Assembly (NCBI GenBank): GCA_024698715.1
Contig: JAILRA010000108.1
Location: 1-64,000, forward strand
DNA from: Lachnospiraceae bacterium
GTDB lineage: Bacteria > Bacillota > Clostridia > Lachnospirales > Lachnospiraceae
Reading direction: 5' to 3'
Length of the DNA stretch: 64,000 nt
In this document: positions 24,866 through 34,019 of the stretch, piece by piece
How the letters are laid out: every line of letters begins with the position of its first letter
Position numbering within the stretch: the stretch's first letter is position 1
Notes under the pieces: model-generated
Told to the model about the DNA's origin: nothing
The model's input: the letters and a program-made list of their open reading frames with translations, nothing else
Databases searched by the model: none
Position numbers and translations under genes: made by a program

Positions 24866-26608
24866 ATGAAGATAATTAAGAAGCTGATGAAGCTTCTGGA
24901 TGCAAAACAAAAGAGTACAATGGCAGGGATCATAGTCCTGATGTTTTTCGGAGCGCTTCTCGAAGCGTGTTCGGTAGTGATCATAGTTCCCGTCATCAAA
25001 CTGCTTTTCACGCCCAATGCGATATCGGATAAATGGTATCTTTCGCTTGCTTATTCGATCTCCCATTTTACAAGCGAAAGAGCATTTTCGATCGCGGTGA
25101 TGTTAAGCATCATCCTTGTGTTTGTGATCAAAAACCTGTTTTTGTTCGTTGAACAGAAAATACTGTACAGGTTTATTTATCACAATCAGTTCAGAACATC
25201 CGAAAGGATGATGAAAAACTACATAAGAAGAAATTACGAATACTATCTGAATGCCGATACTGCAGTTATCCAGAGGAATATCACTTCCGATGTCAACAAC
25301 ATGTATGCGCTCATTCAGTCGTTAATGCTTCTTTTGTCCGAAGCGATAGTATTCCTGGTTCTGCTTGTCGTCCTTATAGGAGAAGATCCTTTTATGACCG
25401 CATTTCTTGCGATCTTACTGGGTGTTACGCTTCTTCTCATAAAGACCATTTTAAAACCCGTACTGTATAAAGCGGGAAAAGACAATCAGGATTATTACAG
25501 CGGACTTTTTAAATGGATCAGTCAGACCATTACAGGAATAAAAGAGGTCAAGATAGGCGGAAAGGAAAAGTATTTTTCTGACAGATATATCGAATGCGGA
25601 AAAGGATATGTTGATGCGGTCCAAAAATATACACTTTTGAGCAATGTTCCGAGACTTATCATAGAAGTTGTCTGCATCATAGGAATTGTAGGCTATTTTA
25701 TAAGTATTTACGTTCGTGGCGCAGATTTTACGGATGTTGCCGAGACGCTGGGTGTATTCGGAATGGCGATAATGCGACTCATGCCTTCCGCGAACAGGAT
25801 CAACAACTGCTTAAACAATATATCTTATTTTGAGCCTTTCTTTATGGGTGTTTCCGACAATCTTCAGGATGATATATCCGATGAGAATTCCGAGGTCAAT
25901 TCTCTTGAAAGACCTAAAGAAAAACTTGAAGTAAAAGAAAAGATAGAACTTAAAAACATTAAATACAAATATCCCAATACAGATGTTTATGTTCTTGATG
26001 ATGCGAGTATGGATATCCCCGTAGGTTCGGCAGTGGGGATCGTTGGAACAACCGGTGCCGGCAAATCCACGATAGTCGATGTAATGCTCGGACTTTTAAA
26101 ACTCGAATCGGGAAGTATTCTGGCAGACGGAAAAAACACGCTTTCTGAAGAAAACTACAGAAAATGGTTAAAGAATATCGGATATATCCCGCAGACCGTA
26201 TTCATGCTGGATGATTCGATAAGAAAGAATGTTGCTTTCGGTATTCCGGAAGAGGAAATAGATGAAAAAAGGATCTGGGAAGTGCTCAAAGAAGCACAGC
26301 TTGATGAATTTGTAAAAGGACTTCCCGATGGAATAGAAACCGGAATAGGCGAACGCGGTATCAGACTTTCCGGCGGTCAGAGGCAGCGTATCAGTATCGC
26401 GAGAGCTCTCTATGAAGATCCCGAAGTACTGGTGCTCGATGAAGCTACAAGCGCGCTTGACGGTGATACCGAACAGGCCATCATGGATTCGGTCAATAAC
26501 CTTCACGGAAAGAAAACACTCGTTATCATCGCTCACAGACTTCAGACAATTGAGAAATGTGATGCGGTATACAGGATTCAGAACGGAAAGGCTACCCGGG
26601 AAAGATAA
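24866..26608 (+). CDS. ABC transporter, fused permease and ATPase (MsbA/PglK-like exporter)
   Basis: A half-size exporter of 580 residues. Residues 1 to about 320 carry six membrane helices. The nucleotide-binding domain follows, with Walker A GTTGAGKST near 394, signature LSGGQRQR near 501, Walker B VLVLDEATSALD near 525 and the switch histidine in IIAHRL. In this setting the likely substrate is a lipid-linked oligosaccharide that must be flipped outward, as PglK does, since no Wzx-type flippase is seen in the window. Export of another lipid or peptide cannot be excluded. Confidence 0.9.
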   Translation: MKIIKKLMKLLDAKQKSTMAGIIVLMFFGALLEACSVVIIVPVIKLLFTPNAISDKWYLSLAYSISHFTSERAFSIAVMLSIILVFVIKNLFLFVEQKILYRFIYHNQFRTSERMMKNYIRRNYEYYLNADTAVIQRNITSDVNNMYALIQSLMLLLSEAIVFLVLLVVLIGEDPFMTAFLAILLGVTLLLIKTILKPVLYKAGKDNQDYYSGLFKWISQTITGIKEVKIGGKEKYFSDRYIECGKGYVDAVQKYTLLSNVPRLIIEVVCIIGIVGYFISIYVRGADFTDVAETLGVFGMAIMRLMPSANRINNCLNNISYFEPFFMGVSDNLQDDISDENSEVNSLERPKEKLEVKEKIELKNIKYKYPNTDVYVLDDASMDIPVGSAVGIVGTTGAGKSTIVDVMLGLLKLESGSILADGKNTLSEENYRKWLKNIGYIPQTVFMLDDSIRKNVAFGIPEEEIDEKRIWEVLKEAQLDEFVKGLPDGIETGIGERGIRLSGGQRQRISIARALYEDPEVLVLDEATSALDGDTEQAIMDSVNNLHGKKTLVIIAHRLQTIEKCDAVYRIQNGKATRER

Positions 26609-26614
26609 GATTTC

Positions 26615-27658
26615 ATGGAACATGAATTAAGCATTATTATCGCCGTAGAAGACGATAACGAACTCAATATAAAAAAGACGGTCGAATCCGCACTGGGACA
26701 GTCATATGAAAAGACCGTAACCATTATCTGTGCGGATAATGCATCCGATAAAACCCGCGTTATTCTTTCGGAGTTTCAGAAGAACGATCCGGAAAAATGT
26801 GAGGTTTATTATACGACCAGATTTTCTGCACGCGGAGGAGCGTTTAATCTCGGGTTGAGAAAAGCGGTATCCGAATGGATATGTTTTGTAAACGAAGGCG
26901 ATATCCTTTCAAATGATTTTGCGGACAAGATGATCTCGGAAGCAAAAAAAAGCGGTGCGGATGTTGTTGCGTGCGGATACACGGTTTTCGATCCGGAAAA
27001 ATCCGAAGGACCGGAGAAAAGCGATGGCGGAAAATCGGGAATAAATGATTCCGATTACGAAATAGAGACAGAGATTCTTAAAGAAGCAGTCGGTAAACTC
27101 GATTACGACGGACATGCCATTCTCTGTGTCAATCCGGGACGTATGGAATCAAAGATCTTTAAGAAAAAGATATTTGATGTGAACGGACTGTGGTTTCCCG
27201 AAGAGATATCTTTTGAAAAACTCGGAATACATAGACTTGCACTGTTTTATGCAGATAAATTCGCATTTGTTCCCGACAGACTTTATTCATATTCAAAACA
27301 GTCTGACGAAACAGCTTTGGACGGTCTTTACGAGAGGATCGATGTTATGTCTTTCTTCATGGAAGAGACATACAAGAGAGAATTTCTCGAAGATTATCCC
27401 GAGGAAGTTGAGAGTGCGTTCATCGATGATCTGTATGTAAAAACACTGTTCATGTATCTTGCGATCACGCCTCCTTCAAAGAGAGACATTTCATTCCTGA
27501 AAATGTTGAGCGAAGCCGTGCTTGACTGTTTTCCGGAGTTTGAAACAAATCCGTATTATTACGAGAAATACGATGGTGACATAAAGGAATTGCTGAATCT
27601 TCACATCAGCAATCCCAAAAAATTCATGAAACTGACCGCAAAGATGAGACTGAACTGA
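26615..27658 (+). CDS. GT2-like glycosyltransferase with altered DxD site
   Basis: The 347-residue protein has a GT2 N-terminal domain: ELSIIIAVEDDNELNIKKTV, QSYEKTVTIICADNASDKTR and GAFNLGLRKAVSEWICFVNE. At the DxD position the sequence reads NEGD, so the metal site is unusual and activity is less certain. The rest is a long helical C-terminal region, with an acidic start near residues 125-150. It begins 6 bases after the ABC transporter stop and ends before a 110-base gap. It may be an active transferase with changed metal needs, or a modifier of chain assembly. Confidence 0.78.
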   Translation: MEHELSIIIAVEDDNELNIKKTVESALGQSYEKTVTIICADNASDKTRVILSEFQKNDPEKCEVYYTTRFSARGGAFNLGLRKAVSEWICFVNEGDILSNDFADKMISEAKKSGADVVACGYTVFDPEKSEGPEKSDGGKSGINDSDYEIETEILKEAVGKLDYDGHAILCVNPGRMESKIFKKKIFDVNGLWFPEEISFEKLGIHRLALFYADKFAFVPDRLYSYSKQSDETALDGLYERIDVMSFFMEETYKREFLEDYPEEVESAFIDDLYVKTLFMYLAITPPSKRDISFLKMLSEAVLDCFPEFETNPYYYEKYDGDIKELLNLHISNPKKFMKLTAKMRLN

Positions 27659-27769
27659 TCCTGCAGAGAAAAGGTTTGCTGAGTAATCTGCATTTCGGTG
27701 AATGATCATAAATACTTTTTGAATGAATTATATTTTGATGAATGAAATTGAATTTCTTTCGGAGGAATT

Positions 27770-28693
27770 ATGGAAAAATGCACGATCATAGTGCCCTGTT
27801 ATAACGAAGAAGAAGCGATACCCCTCTTTTACGAGGCGACGAACGAGGCACTGAAGGGCTGCCCTCTTGAATTTGAATATCTGTTTGTAAATGACGGAAG
27901 CAGGGACAATACGCTTAATGTCATAAAGGATCTTTCCAAAAAAGACGAAAGAGTACACTATGTTTCTTTCTCGAGAAATTTCGGAAAAGAAGCGGCTATG
28001 TATGCCGGTCTGAAAGAATCCGACGGTGATTATGTGGTCATCATGGATGCCGATCTTCAGGATCCTCCCGAACTCATTCCGTCAATGTACGAAAGCGTTG
28101 TTAACGAAGGTTTTGACTGTGTGGCAACAAGGCGTGTTGACAGAAAAGGAGAACCGCCCATAAGATCCGCATTTGCCAATCTGTTTTATTTTATCATGCA
28201 CCTTATTGCCAAAGTAGATATGGTTCCGGGTGCCAGAGATTTCCGGTTCATGAAGAGAACAATGGTGGATGCCATTGTTGATATGGGTGAATACAACAGA
28301 TTCAGCAAGGGTATTTTCGGATGGGTAGGATTCGAGACAAAATGGCTTCCTTTTGAGAACAGAAAGAGAGTCGCGGGAAAGACAAAATGGTCCTTCTTCA
28401 AACTTTTCAAGTACTCAATCGAAGGTATTGTGGCATTTTCTACCGCTCCCCTTGTATGGGCTTCGATAATAGGAATACTGTTCTGTGCGGTTGCGTTTGC
28501 GGCACTGGTATTCCTGTTCATAAGGGCCTTGATTTACGGAGATCCCGTTGACGGCTGGCCTTCGCTTGCATGTATGATCACGTTATCCTCGGGAATCCAG
28601 CTTTTCTGCTCGGGTATCATCGGAATGTATATTTCCAAGACCTATCTGGAAGTAAAAGGCAGACCGATCTACATCGTTAAGGAAAAGAAATAA
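27770..28693 (+). CDS. GtrB-like polyprenyl-phosphate glycosyltransferase
   Basis: This 307-residue protein makes undecaprenyl-phosphate-linked sugar (commonly glucose) for later use outside the membrane. It has CTIIVPCYNEEEAIPLFYEA, VNDGSRDNTL, HYVSFSRNFGKEAAMYAG and the catalytic MDADLQDPPELI, then two C-terminal membrane helices from about residue 230. The closing GMYISKTYLEVKGRPIYIVK is typical of DPM1/GtrB/YfdH enzymes. GGAGGAATT precedes the ATG. The next gene is a GtrII-like membrane transferase, so the two are a natural donor-maker and user pair. Confidence 0.92.
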   Translation: MEKCTIIVPCYNEEEAIPLFYEATNEALKGCPLEFEYLFVNDGSRDNTLNVIKDLSKKDERVHYVSFSRNFGKEAAMYAGLKESDGDYVVIMDADLQDPPELIPSMYESVVNEGFDCVATRRVDRKGEPPIRSAFANLFYFIMHLIAKVDMVPGARDFRFMKRTMVDAIVDMGEYNRFSKGIFGWVGFETKWLPFENRKRVAGKTKWSFFKLFKYSIEGIVAFSTAPLVWASIIGILFCAVAFAALVFLFIRALIYGDPVDGWPSLACMITLSSGIQLFCSGIIGMYISKTYLEVKGRPIYIVKEKK

Positions 28694-28725
28694 TCATCTC
28701 CGGTTGTGTTTTGAAAGAGAAAAAA

Positions 28726-30255
28726 ATGGAAAAGATTTTTGCCAAATTAAAAGAAGAACAATACAGAGTGCCTTTCATGTCCGCGATGATCATCGGACTA
28801 ATGACGCATATGTTCATGCTCGTAAACAAATTCCCGAATGTTGATTCGATGACGAATTTTTATTTCGATCAGAACATGGTCACGAGCGGCAGATGGTTCC
28901 TGACCGTGGCATGCGGCATCTCGTCATATTACGATCTGAATTTTGTGAACGGACTGCTTGCAATCATTTTCATAGCATTGGGAGCAGTGCTGGTCACACG
29001 GTTTTTTGATGTAAAGAGAAAATCGTCATTGATACTCATACCTGCGATAATGGCGACATTTCCGGCAGTGGCCGCAACCATGTCCTATATGTATACTGTT
29101 GACGGATACATGCTGGGACTTCTTATGGCAATATCGGCGGCATATATTGCGAGAAAATACAAATTCGGTTTTCTTATAGGAGCGGCTATTCTGGCTTTAA
29201 GTATGGGTACTTACCAGGCTTATGTTTCCGTAACCATACTGCTTTGTATTTTCGATATCATGCTCAGCATTCTTGAAGACAAAGAACTGTATGATCTTTG
29301 GAACAAGATATTCAAGTATCTGATAATGGGTATCGCCGGCGGTGCACTGTATTTCGGTATCCTGAAACTCTGCCTTTTGATCGAACACAAAGAACTGGAT
29401 ACATATCAGGGACTGAACGAAATGGGAAAACTTGCAATCGGCGATATTCCCGAAAGACTGAAGAACGTTTATTATGATTTCTTTGCATTTTCTTTCAGAG
29501 GACATATTTTCGTAGACAATTTTTATTCAAAGATTATCATGTGCATTCTGGTGTCTGCCACTATCGTTGCCATTGCGGTCATTTTCTTTAAGACCAAGGC
29601 GTACAAAAAATGGTACTCATGGATAATCATGATCGTTAGTGGGGCACTCATCCCTTTCGGAAGCAATATTCTTCTTATGATGTCTTCAAAGGTTGAATAC
29701 CATCTTCTGATGAGAATGCAGTGGGAACTGTTCATTGTTCTTGCTGTTGTGGTAGCCGAGAGAACGATTGCCGAGTTCGAAACCGTAAAGGACAGACTGG
29801 TTGTCGTCAAGACCGTCTCGGTGGTGCTCATAGCCGTATTATGTTATAATTTTTTGTTAATGGACAATATCGCATACTTCAATCTTCAGCAGAAGTATGA
29901 GAAGACATATGCGTATTGCGTGCGACTTCTCGACAGGATCGAGCAGACGGAAGGATATTATACAGGCATACCCATCGGTCTTGTGGGCGTTATCAGCAAA
30001 GACAGCTATCCCACCACTAATCTGACCGGTGATATTACGGATAAGATCCGCGGAACCGACGGCGATTTTCTGATCTACAAGGGAGAGCAGTACAGAGAAT
30101 TTATGAAGAATTATCTGGGAGCATCCCTGAACATTCTTGAAGGTCAGGATGTGGAAGATATGTATTATTCCGAGGAATACGAGAGTATGACGACTTTCCC
30201 CGACAAGGGAAGCATCAAGGTCGTAAACGGGATAATGTTTGTAAAACTTGAGTGA
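28726..30255 (+). CDS. GtrII-like membrane glucosyltransferase
   Basis: A polytopic protein of about 509 residues with ten or so membrane helices, matching the GtrII-type glucosyl transferase domain. It has NVDSMTNFYFDQNMVTSGRW in the first outer loop and MSYMYTVDGYMLGLLMAISA, then GTYQAYVSVTILLCIFDIM. Such enzymes take sugar from undecaprenyl phosphate and add it to the growing or finished glycan on the outer face. The ATG at 28726 is preferred to a TTG at 28711. The C-terminal 110 residues form a soluble domain. The GtrB-like gene just before it would make its donor. Confidence 0.85.
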   Translation: MEKIFAKLKEEQYRVPFMSAMIIGLMTHMFMLVNKFPNVDSMTNFYFDQNMVTSGRWFLTVACGISSYYDLNFVNGLLAIIFIALGAVLVTRFFDVKRKSSLILIPAIMATFPAVAATMSYMYTVDGYMLGLLMAISAAYIARKYKFGFLIGAAILALSMGTYQAYVSVTILLCIFDIMLSILEDKELYDLWNKIFKYLIMGIAGGALYFGILKLCLLIEHKELDTYQGLNEMGKLAIGDIPERLKNVYYDFFAFSFRGHIFVDNFYSKIIMCILVSATIVAIAVIFFKTKAYKKWYSWIIMIVSGALIPFGSNILLMMSSKVEYHLLMRMQWELFIVLAVVVAERTIAEFETVKDRLVVVKTVSVVLIAVLCYNFLLMDNIAYFNLQQKYEKTYAYCVRLLDRIEQTEGYYTGIPIGLVGVISKDSYPTTNLTGDITDKIRGTDGDFLIYKGEQYREFMKNYLGASLNILEGQDVEDMYYSEEYESMTTFPDKGSIKVVNGIMFVKLE

Positions 30256-30269
30256 ACAGGTATGGATTC

Positions 30270-31196
30270 ATGGGAAAATTAACGGTTATAATACCTTCTT
30301 TCAATGAAGAGGACAATATCGAGAATACTGCGAAAGTTATAGGCGATATTTTGCAGAATGCGGATATCGACTATGGCCTTTTGTTTGTTTCCGACGGTTC
30401 GACCGATACAACATTTGATATCGTTGAAAAACTGGCGGAAAATGACAAACGTATTTCCGGAATTCATTTTTCGAGAAATTTCGGAAAAGAGGCAGCGATA
30501 TTTGCCGGACTCGAATATGCAAAAGGCGAATGCGTTGCGGTAATAGACTGCGACCTTCAGCATCCGCCCGCAGTTCTGGTGGATATGTATCACCTCTGGG
30601 AAGAAGGCTATGAGGTTGTGGAAGGTATCAAAGCCAATCGAGGTAAGGAAAATCCCATTTACAGGATGTTCACGGCGATATTCTACGGAATTATGAGTTC
30701 GCTTATGAAAATAAACATGAACGCCACTTCCGATTTCAAACTCCTCGACAGAAAAGTGGTGGAAGCACTTCTGGAACTTCCCGAAAGAAATACATTTTTC
30801 CGGGCACTTTCGTTCTGGGCGGGATTTAAGAGCACAACCGTTAAATTTGATGTTGCCGAAAGAAAAGCCGGAAAGAGCAAATGGTCTTTTACCGGACTTA
30901 TAAAATATGCGGTCTACAACACTACTTCGTTTTCAACGGCGCCTCTTAAGGTCGTATTCATCCTCGGAGTTTTGATGATGATCTTTTCGCTCGTACTCGG
31001 CGTTGAGACTTTGGTCAATTATTTCCTGAAGATCTCCGCGGACGGCTTTACCACTGTAATTTTGCTGCTGCTCATAATCGGCGGCTGTATAATGATAAGC
31101 CTTGGGATCATCGGACACTATATTGCCAGAATTTACGAAGAAGTCAAAGGCAGACCGAGATACATTGTTTCGCAAACGGCCAATATCGAAAAATAA
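30270..31196 (+). CDS. GtrB-like polyprenyl-phosphate glycosyltransferase
   Basis: A second GtrB/DPM1-type enzyme of about 308 residues. It has KLTVIIPSFNEEDNIENTA, VSDGSTDTTF, GIHFSRNFGKEAAIFAGLEY and the catalytic IDCDLQHPPAVLVDMY, then two C-terminal membrane helices and a GHYIARIYEEVKGRPRYIV end. The start is uncertain: a GTG at 30252 overlaps the upstream stop, while the ATG at 30270 has AGG about 10 bases before it. It resembles the 27770 enzyme strongly over the catalytic part, so the cluster holds parallel routes to lipid-linked sugars. Confidence 0.9.
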   Translation: MGKLTVIIPSFNEEDNIENTAKVIGDILQNADIDYGLLFVSDGSTDTTFDIVEKLAENDKRISGIHFSRNFGKEAAIFAGLEYAKGECVAVIDCDLQHPPAVLVDMYHLWEEGYEVVEGIKANRGKENPIYRMFTAIFYGIMSSLMKINMNATSDFKLLDRKVVEALLELPERNTFFRALSFWAGFKSTTVKFDVAERKAGKSKWSFTGLIKYAVYNTTSFSTAPLKVVFILGVLMMIFSLVLGVETLVNYFLKISADGFTTVILLLLIIGGCIMISLGIIGHYIARIYEEVKGRPRYIVSQTANIEK

Positions 31197-31222
31197 ACTG
31201 AAGAGTAACGTCGGATCACGAA

Positions 31223-32287
31223 ATGAATAACGAAAAAACACGACAAGTGAATATGGAGGTTTTGAGGATAGCGGCAATGATGATGATAATCATGCTGCAT
31301 TACCTTGATAAAGGTGGGATCCTCAAAGACATTGCTCTCAAAATGGGATTTGTGGGAAATCTTGCATGGATCATTGAAGCATTCTGCATGGCGAGCGTGA
31401 ATATCTATGTGCTTATAAGCGGATATTTCCTCTCTGAATCCGAATTCAAAGTAAGGAAAGTTGTGATGCTCTGGATTCAGATACTTCTTTATTCGTGGAT
31501 CATCACGGCTGTTTTCGCCATAGTCTGCAAAGGCAGTATTAATTTTGAAAACGGAATATACGATCTTATCCCGCTGATCTTCCCCGTAACCGGCGGACAT
31601 TACTGGTTTGCGACGATCTATATCCTGCTTTACCTTGTATTCCCGTTCTTAAACAAGGGAATAAAGGCAATGGACAAAAAGCAGCATAGAAATGCGGTAC
31701 TGGTTTCGGTTGCCGTATTCTCGATCTGGAATACACTGCTGCCGTTTAGCCAGCCCCTTACAGACAGGGAAGGAATGGATATCTGCTGGTTTGTCTGTCT
31801 TTATCTGACTGCCGCATATATCAGAAAATACAGAGAAGATTTCAAACTGAACAAGTGGATCTACCTGTTATTATATGCAGGCTTTTCGATAGCAGTTTTC
31901 CTGCTCGGAAAAGGTCTTCTTTTTGCAGATTCACTGACAGGAAAGCTCGGCGGATATGCCGAAAACTTTTATCCTTACAATTCACTGTTCATTTATCTGT
32001 CAAGTGTCTGCCTCTTCCTTTTTGCGACGGACTGCAAAAAGGATGCACCGAAATGGCTTTCAAAGATCATACTCTTTGCTTCCCAGGGAACATTCGGAGT
32101 ATATCTTTTGCATGAACACAGACTGTTAAGATACCTTTGGCCGAAATGGTTTAAAGTTTCAGATTTTGCGGATACTCCGCTTTTTGTAATACATATGCTC
32201 GGCACGATACTTGCAGTTTTCATTGTAGGTATACTGATAGATTTTATAAGACGTTCAATTACACGACTGGCTGTCAAAAAGGCATAA
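31223..32287 (+). CDS. Acyltransferase 3 family membrane protein (O-acetyltransferase-like)
   Basis: The 354-residue protein has about ten membrane helices and the Acyl_transf_3 layout: NMEVLRIAAMMMIIMLHYLD with the conserved histidine H26 in helix 1, then NIYVLISGYFLSESEFKVRK and GGHYWFATIYILLYLVFPFL. Members move acetyl or other acyl groups to sugars on the outer side of the membrane, as OafA and WecH do. It lies in the middle of the polysaccharide cluster and probably O-acetylates its glycan. The acyl group is not known. Confidence 0.9.
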   Translation: MNNEKTRQVNMEVLRIAAMMMIIMLHYLDKGGILKDIALKMGFVGNLAWIIEAFCMASVNIYVLISGYFLSESEFKVRKVVMLWIQILLYSWIITAVFAIVCKGSINFENGIYDLIPLIFPVTGGHYWFATIYILLYLVFPFLNKGIKAMDKKQHRNAVLVSVAVFSIWNTLLPFSQPLTDREGMDICWFVCLYLTAAYIRKYREDFKLNKWIYLLLYAGFSIAVFLLGKGLLFADSLTGKLGGYAENFYPYNSLFIYLSSVCLFLFATDCKKDAPKWLSKIILFASQGTFGVYLLHEHRLLRYLWPKWFKVSDFADTPLFVIHMLGTILAVFIVGILIDFIRRSITRLAVKKA

Positions 32288-32386
32288 AGAAGACATATAC
32301 CCTGTGAAGACAACCTTTTGCCGAAAGTTCTTAATGAGCAAGATCGCGAACAGGCCGTTTCGCCAATAAACTTCGGAGGAAATATA

Positions 32387-33517
32387 ATGATAAGGTTTAA
32401 TGTACCGCCGTATACCGGAAGAGAACTGGATTATATTAAGAAGGCGGTTGAAAATCAGAAAATATGCGGTGATGGGGAATTTACTAAAAAGTGCAACGAG
32501 TGGATCGAAAATAAGACCGGTACCGCGAAAGCACTTCTTACGACGTCCTGTACGCATGCAACCGAAATGGCTGCAATCCTTTGCGATATCAAACCGGGTG
32601 ATGAGATCATCATGCCGAGTTACACATTTGTATCGACTGCAGATGCTTTTGTGTTAAGAGGTGCGAAAGCAGTATTCGTGGATATACGTCCCGATACGAT
32701 GAATATGGACGAGAATCTTATTGAGGCAGCAGTCACCGAAAAGACCAAAGCGATAGTTCCCGTGCATTATGCCGGCGTTTCCTGTGAAATGGATAAGATC
32801 ATGGAAATTGCCGCAAAATATGATCTTAAAGTAGTTGAAGATGCCGCACAGGGTATCATGTCGGAATACAAGGGAAAAGCGCTCGGAACATTCGGCGATT
32901 ACGGATGCTTCTCGTTCCATGAGACCAAAAACTTCTCGATGGGAGAAGGCGGAGCTCTTCTGATCCGTGATGAGGAAAACATCGAAAGAGCAGAGATCAT
33001 CAGGGAAAAAGGAACCAACAGAGCCAAATATTACCGCGGACAGATTGATAAATATACGTGGATAGATGCGGGTTCTTCATATCTTCCGAGTGAGATGAAC
33101 GCAGCGTATCTTTTTGCGCAGCTTGAACTGGCGAACGAGATCACGGCGGAAAGAATGAAGACATGGAATATGTATTACGATGCGGTTGAAGATCTTGAAG
33201 AAGCGGGAAAGATCGAAAGACCTTTTATTCCTTCGGACTGCAAGCATAATGCGCATATGTTTTATTTGAAATGCAGGGATATTGAAGAGAGAAGTGCGTT
33301 TATCAAACATCTGGGAGAAAACGGAATCCTTGCAGTATTCCATTACATCCCTCTGCACACCGCACCTGCGGGAAAGGTGTTCGGAAGATTTAACGGAGAA
33401 GATGTTTATACCACAAAAGAGAGTGAAAGACTTGTAAGACTTCCGCTATATTACGGACTCAAAGAAGAGGAAGTTGATTACATCATCGATAAAGTCAGGG
33501 AGTTTTACCATGCCTGA
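32387..33517 (+). CDS. DegT-family aminotransferase, WecE/RffA-like
   Basis: A PLP enzyme of 376 residues that aminates a dTDP-4-keto-6-deoxy sugar. It shows PPYTGRELDYIKKAVENQKI, a TTSCTHATEMAAI segment, DEIIMPSYTFVSTADAF, VVEDAAQGIMSEYKGK and the Schiff-base lysine K181 in SFHETKNFSMGEGGAL, a form typical of the WecE/RffA branch that makes dTDP-4-amino-4,6-dideoxygalactose. CGGAGGA lies just before the ATG at 32387; longer forms start at weak codons. The following GNAT gene overlaps its end by 8 bases, which points to N-acetylation of the product. Confidence 0.9.
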   Translation: MIRFNVPPYTGRELDYIKKAVENQKICGDGEFTKKCNEWIENKTGTAKALLTTSCTHATEMAAILCDIKPGDEIIMPSYTFVSTADAFVLRGAKAVFVDIRPDTMNMDENLIEAAVTEKTKAIVPVHYAGVSCEMDKIMEIAAKYDLKVVEDAAQGIMSEYKGKALGTFGDYGCFSFHETKNFSMGEGGALLIRDEENIERAEIIREKGTNRAKYYRGQIDKYTWIDAGSSYLPSEMNAAYLFAQLELANEITAERMKTWNMYYDAVEDLEEAGKIERPFIPSDCKHNAHMFYLKCRDIEERSAFIKHLGENGILAVFHYIPLHTAPAGKVFGRFNGEDVYTTKESERLVRLPLYYGLKEEEVDYIIDKVREFYHA

Positions 33518-34019
33518 GGTTTCAATACGACCAATCACATATGATGATACCGAAGACATAATCAGATGGAGAAATTCCGACTCCGTGAGAAGCCGTTTCA
33601 TTGACAAAAGACTTTTCACAAAAGAGAGTCATGAAAGATGGCTTAAGGAATATGTCGAAAAAGGAAAAGCGGCACAGTTTATCATTCTTCTTGACGGAAA
33701 GAGTGTTGGAAGCGTTTATCTTCGTGATATCGACATGGCAGAAAAATGTGCCGAGTACGGAATCTTCATAGGCGAAGAGAGTGCCAGAGGAAAAGGCGCA
33801 GGTACAAAAAGCGCAAAACTCATTCTGGAATATGGATTCTTTACACTCGGCCTTGATAAGATTTTCCTTCGTGTCAAAAAGGATAATCAGGGCGCGATAA
33901 AGAGTTACGAAAAAGCGGGTTTTGTTTTTAACGGAAGAACCGAAACGGTTGTTCTGGAAGATGAAACAGCGGAAATGGTATTTATGGAGTTGGAGAAAAA
34001 AGATTTTGGAAAAAGATAA
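33510..34019 (+). CDS. GNAT-family N-acetyltransferase, likely for a nucleotide amino sugar
   Basis: The product (169 residues) is a GNAT enzyme of the RimJ/RimL type: VSIRPITYDDTEDIIRWRNS, FIILLDGKSVGSVYLRDID, YGIFIGEESARGKGAGTKSA with the acetyl-CoA loop, and FLRVKKDNQGAIKSYEKAGF. Its ATG lies inside the last codons of the WecE-like gene, so the two are coupled. This suggests acetylation of the amine made by the aminotransferase, giving an N-acetylated 4-amino-4,6-dideoxy sugar. The reaction is inferred from context; the family itself also covers protein acetylation. Confidence 0.88.
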   Translation: MPEVSIRPITYDDTEDIIRWRNSDSVRSRFIDKRLFTKESHERWLKEYVEKGKAAQFIILLDGKSVGSVYLRDIDMAEKCAEYGIFIGEESARGKGAGTKSAKLILEYGFFTLGLDKIFLRVKKDNQGAIKSYEKAGFVFNGRTETVVLEDETAEMVFMELEKKDFGKR

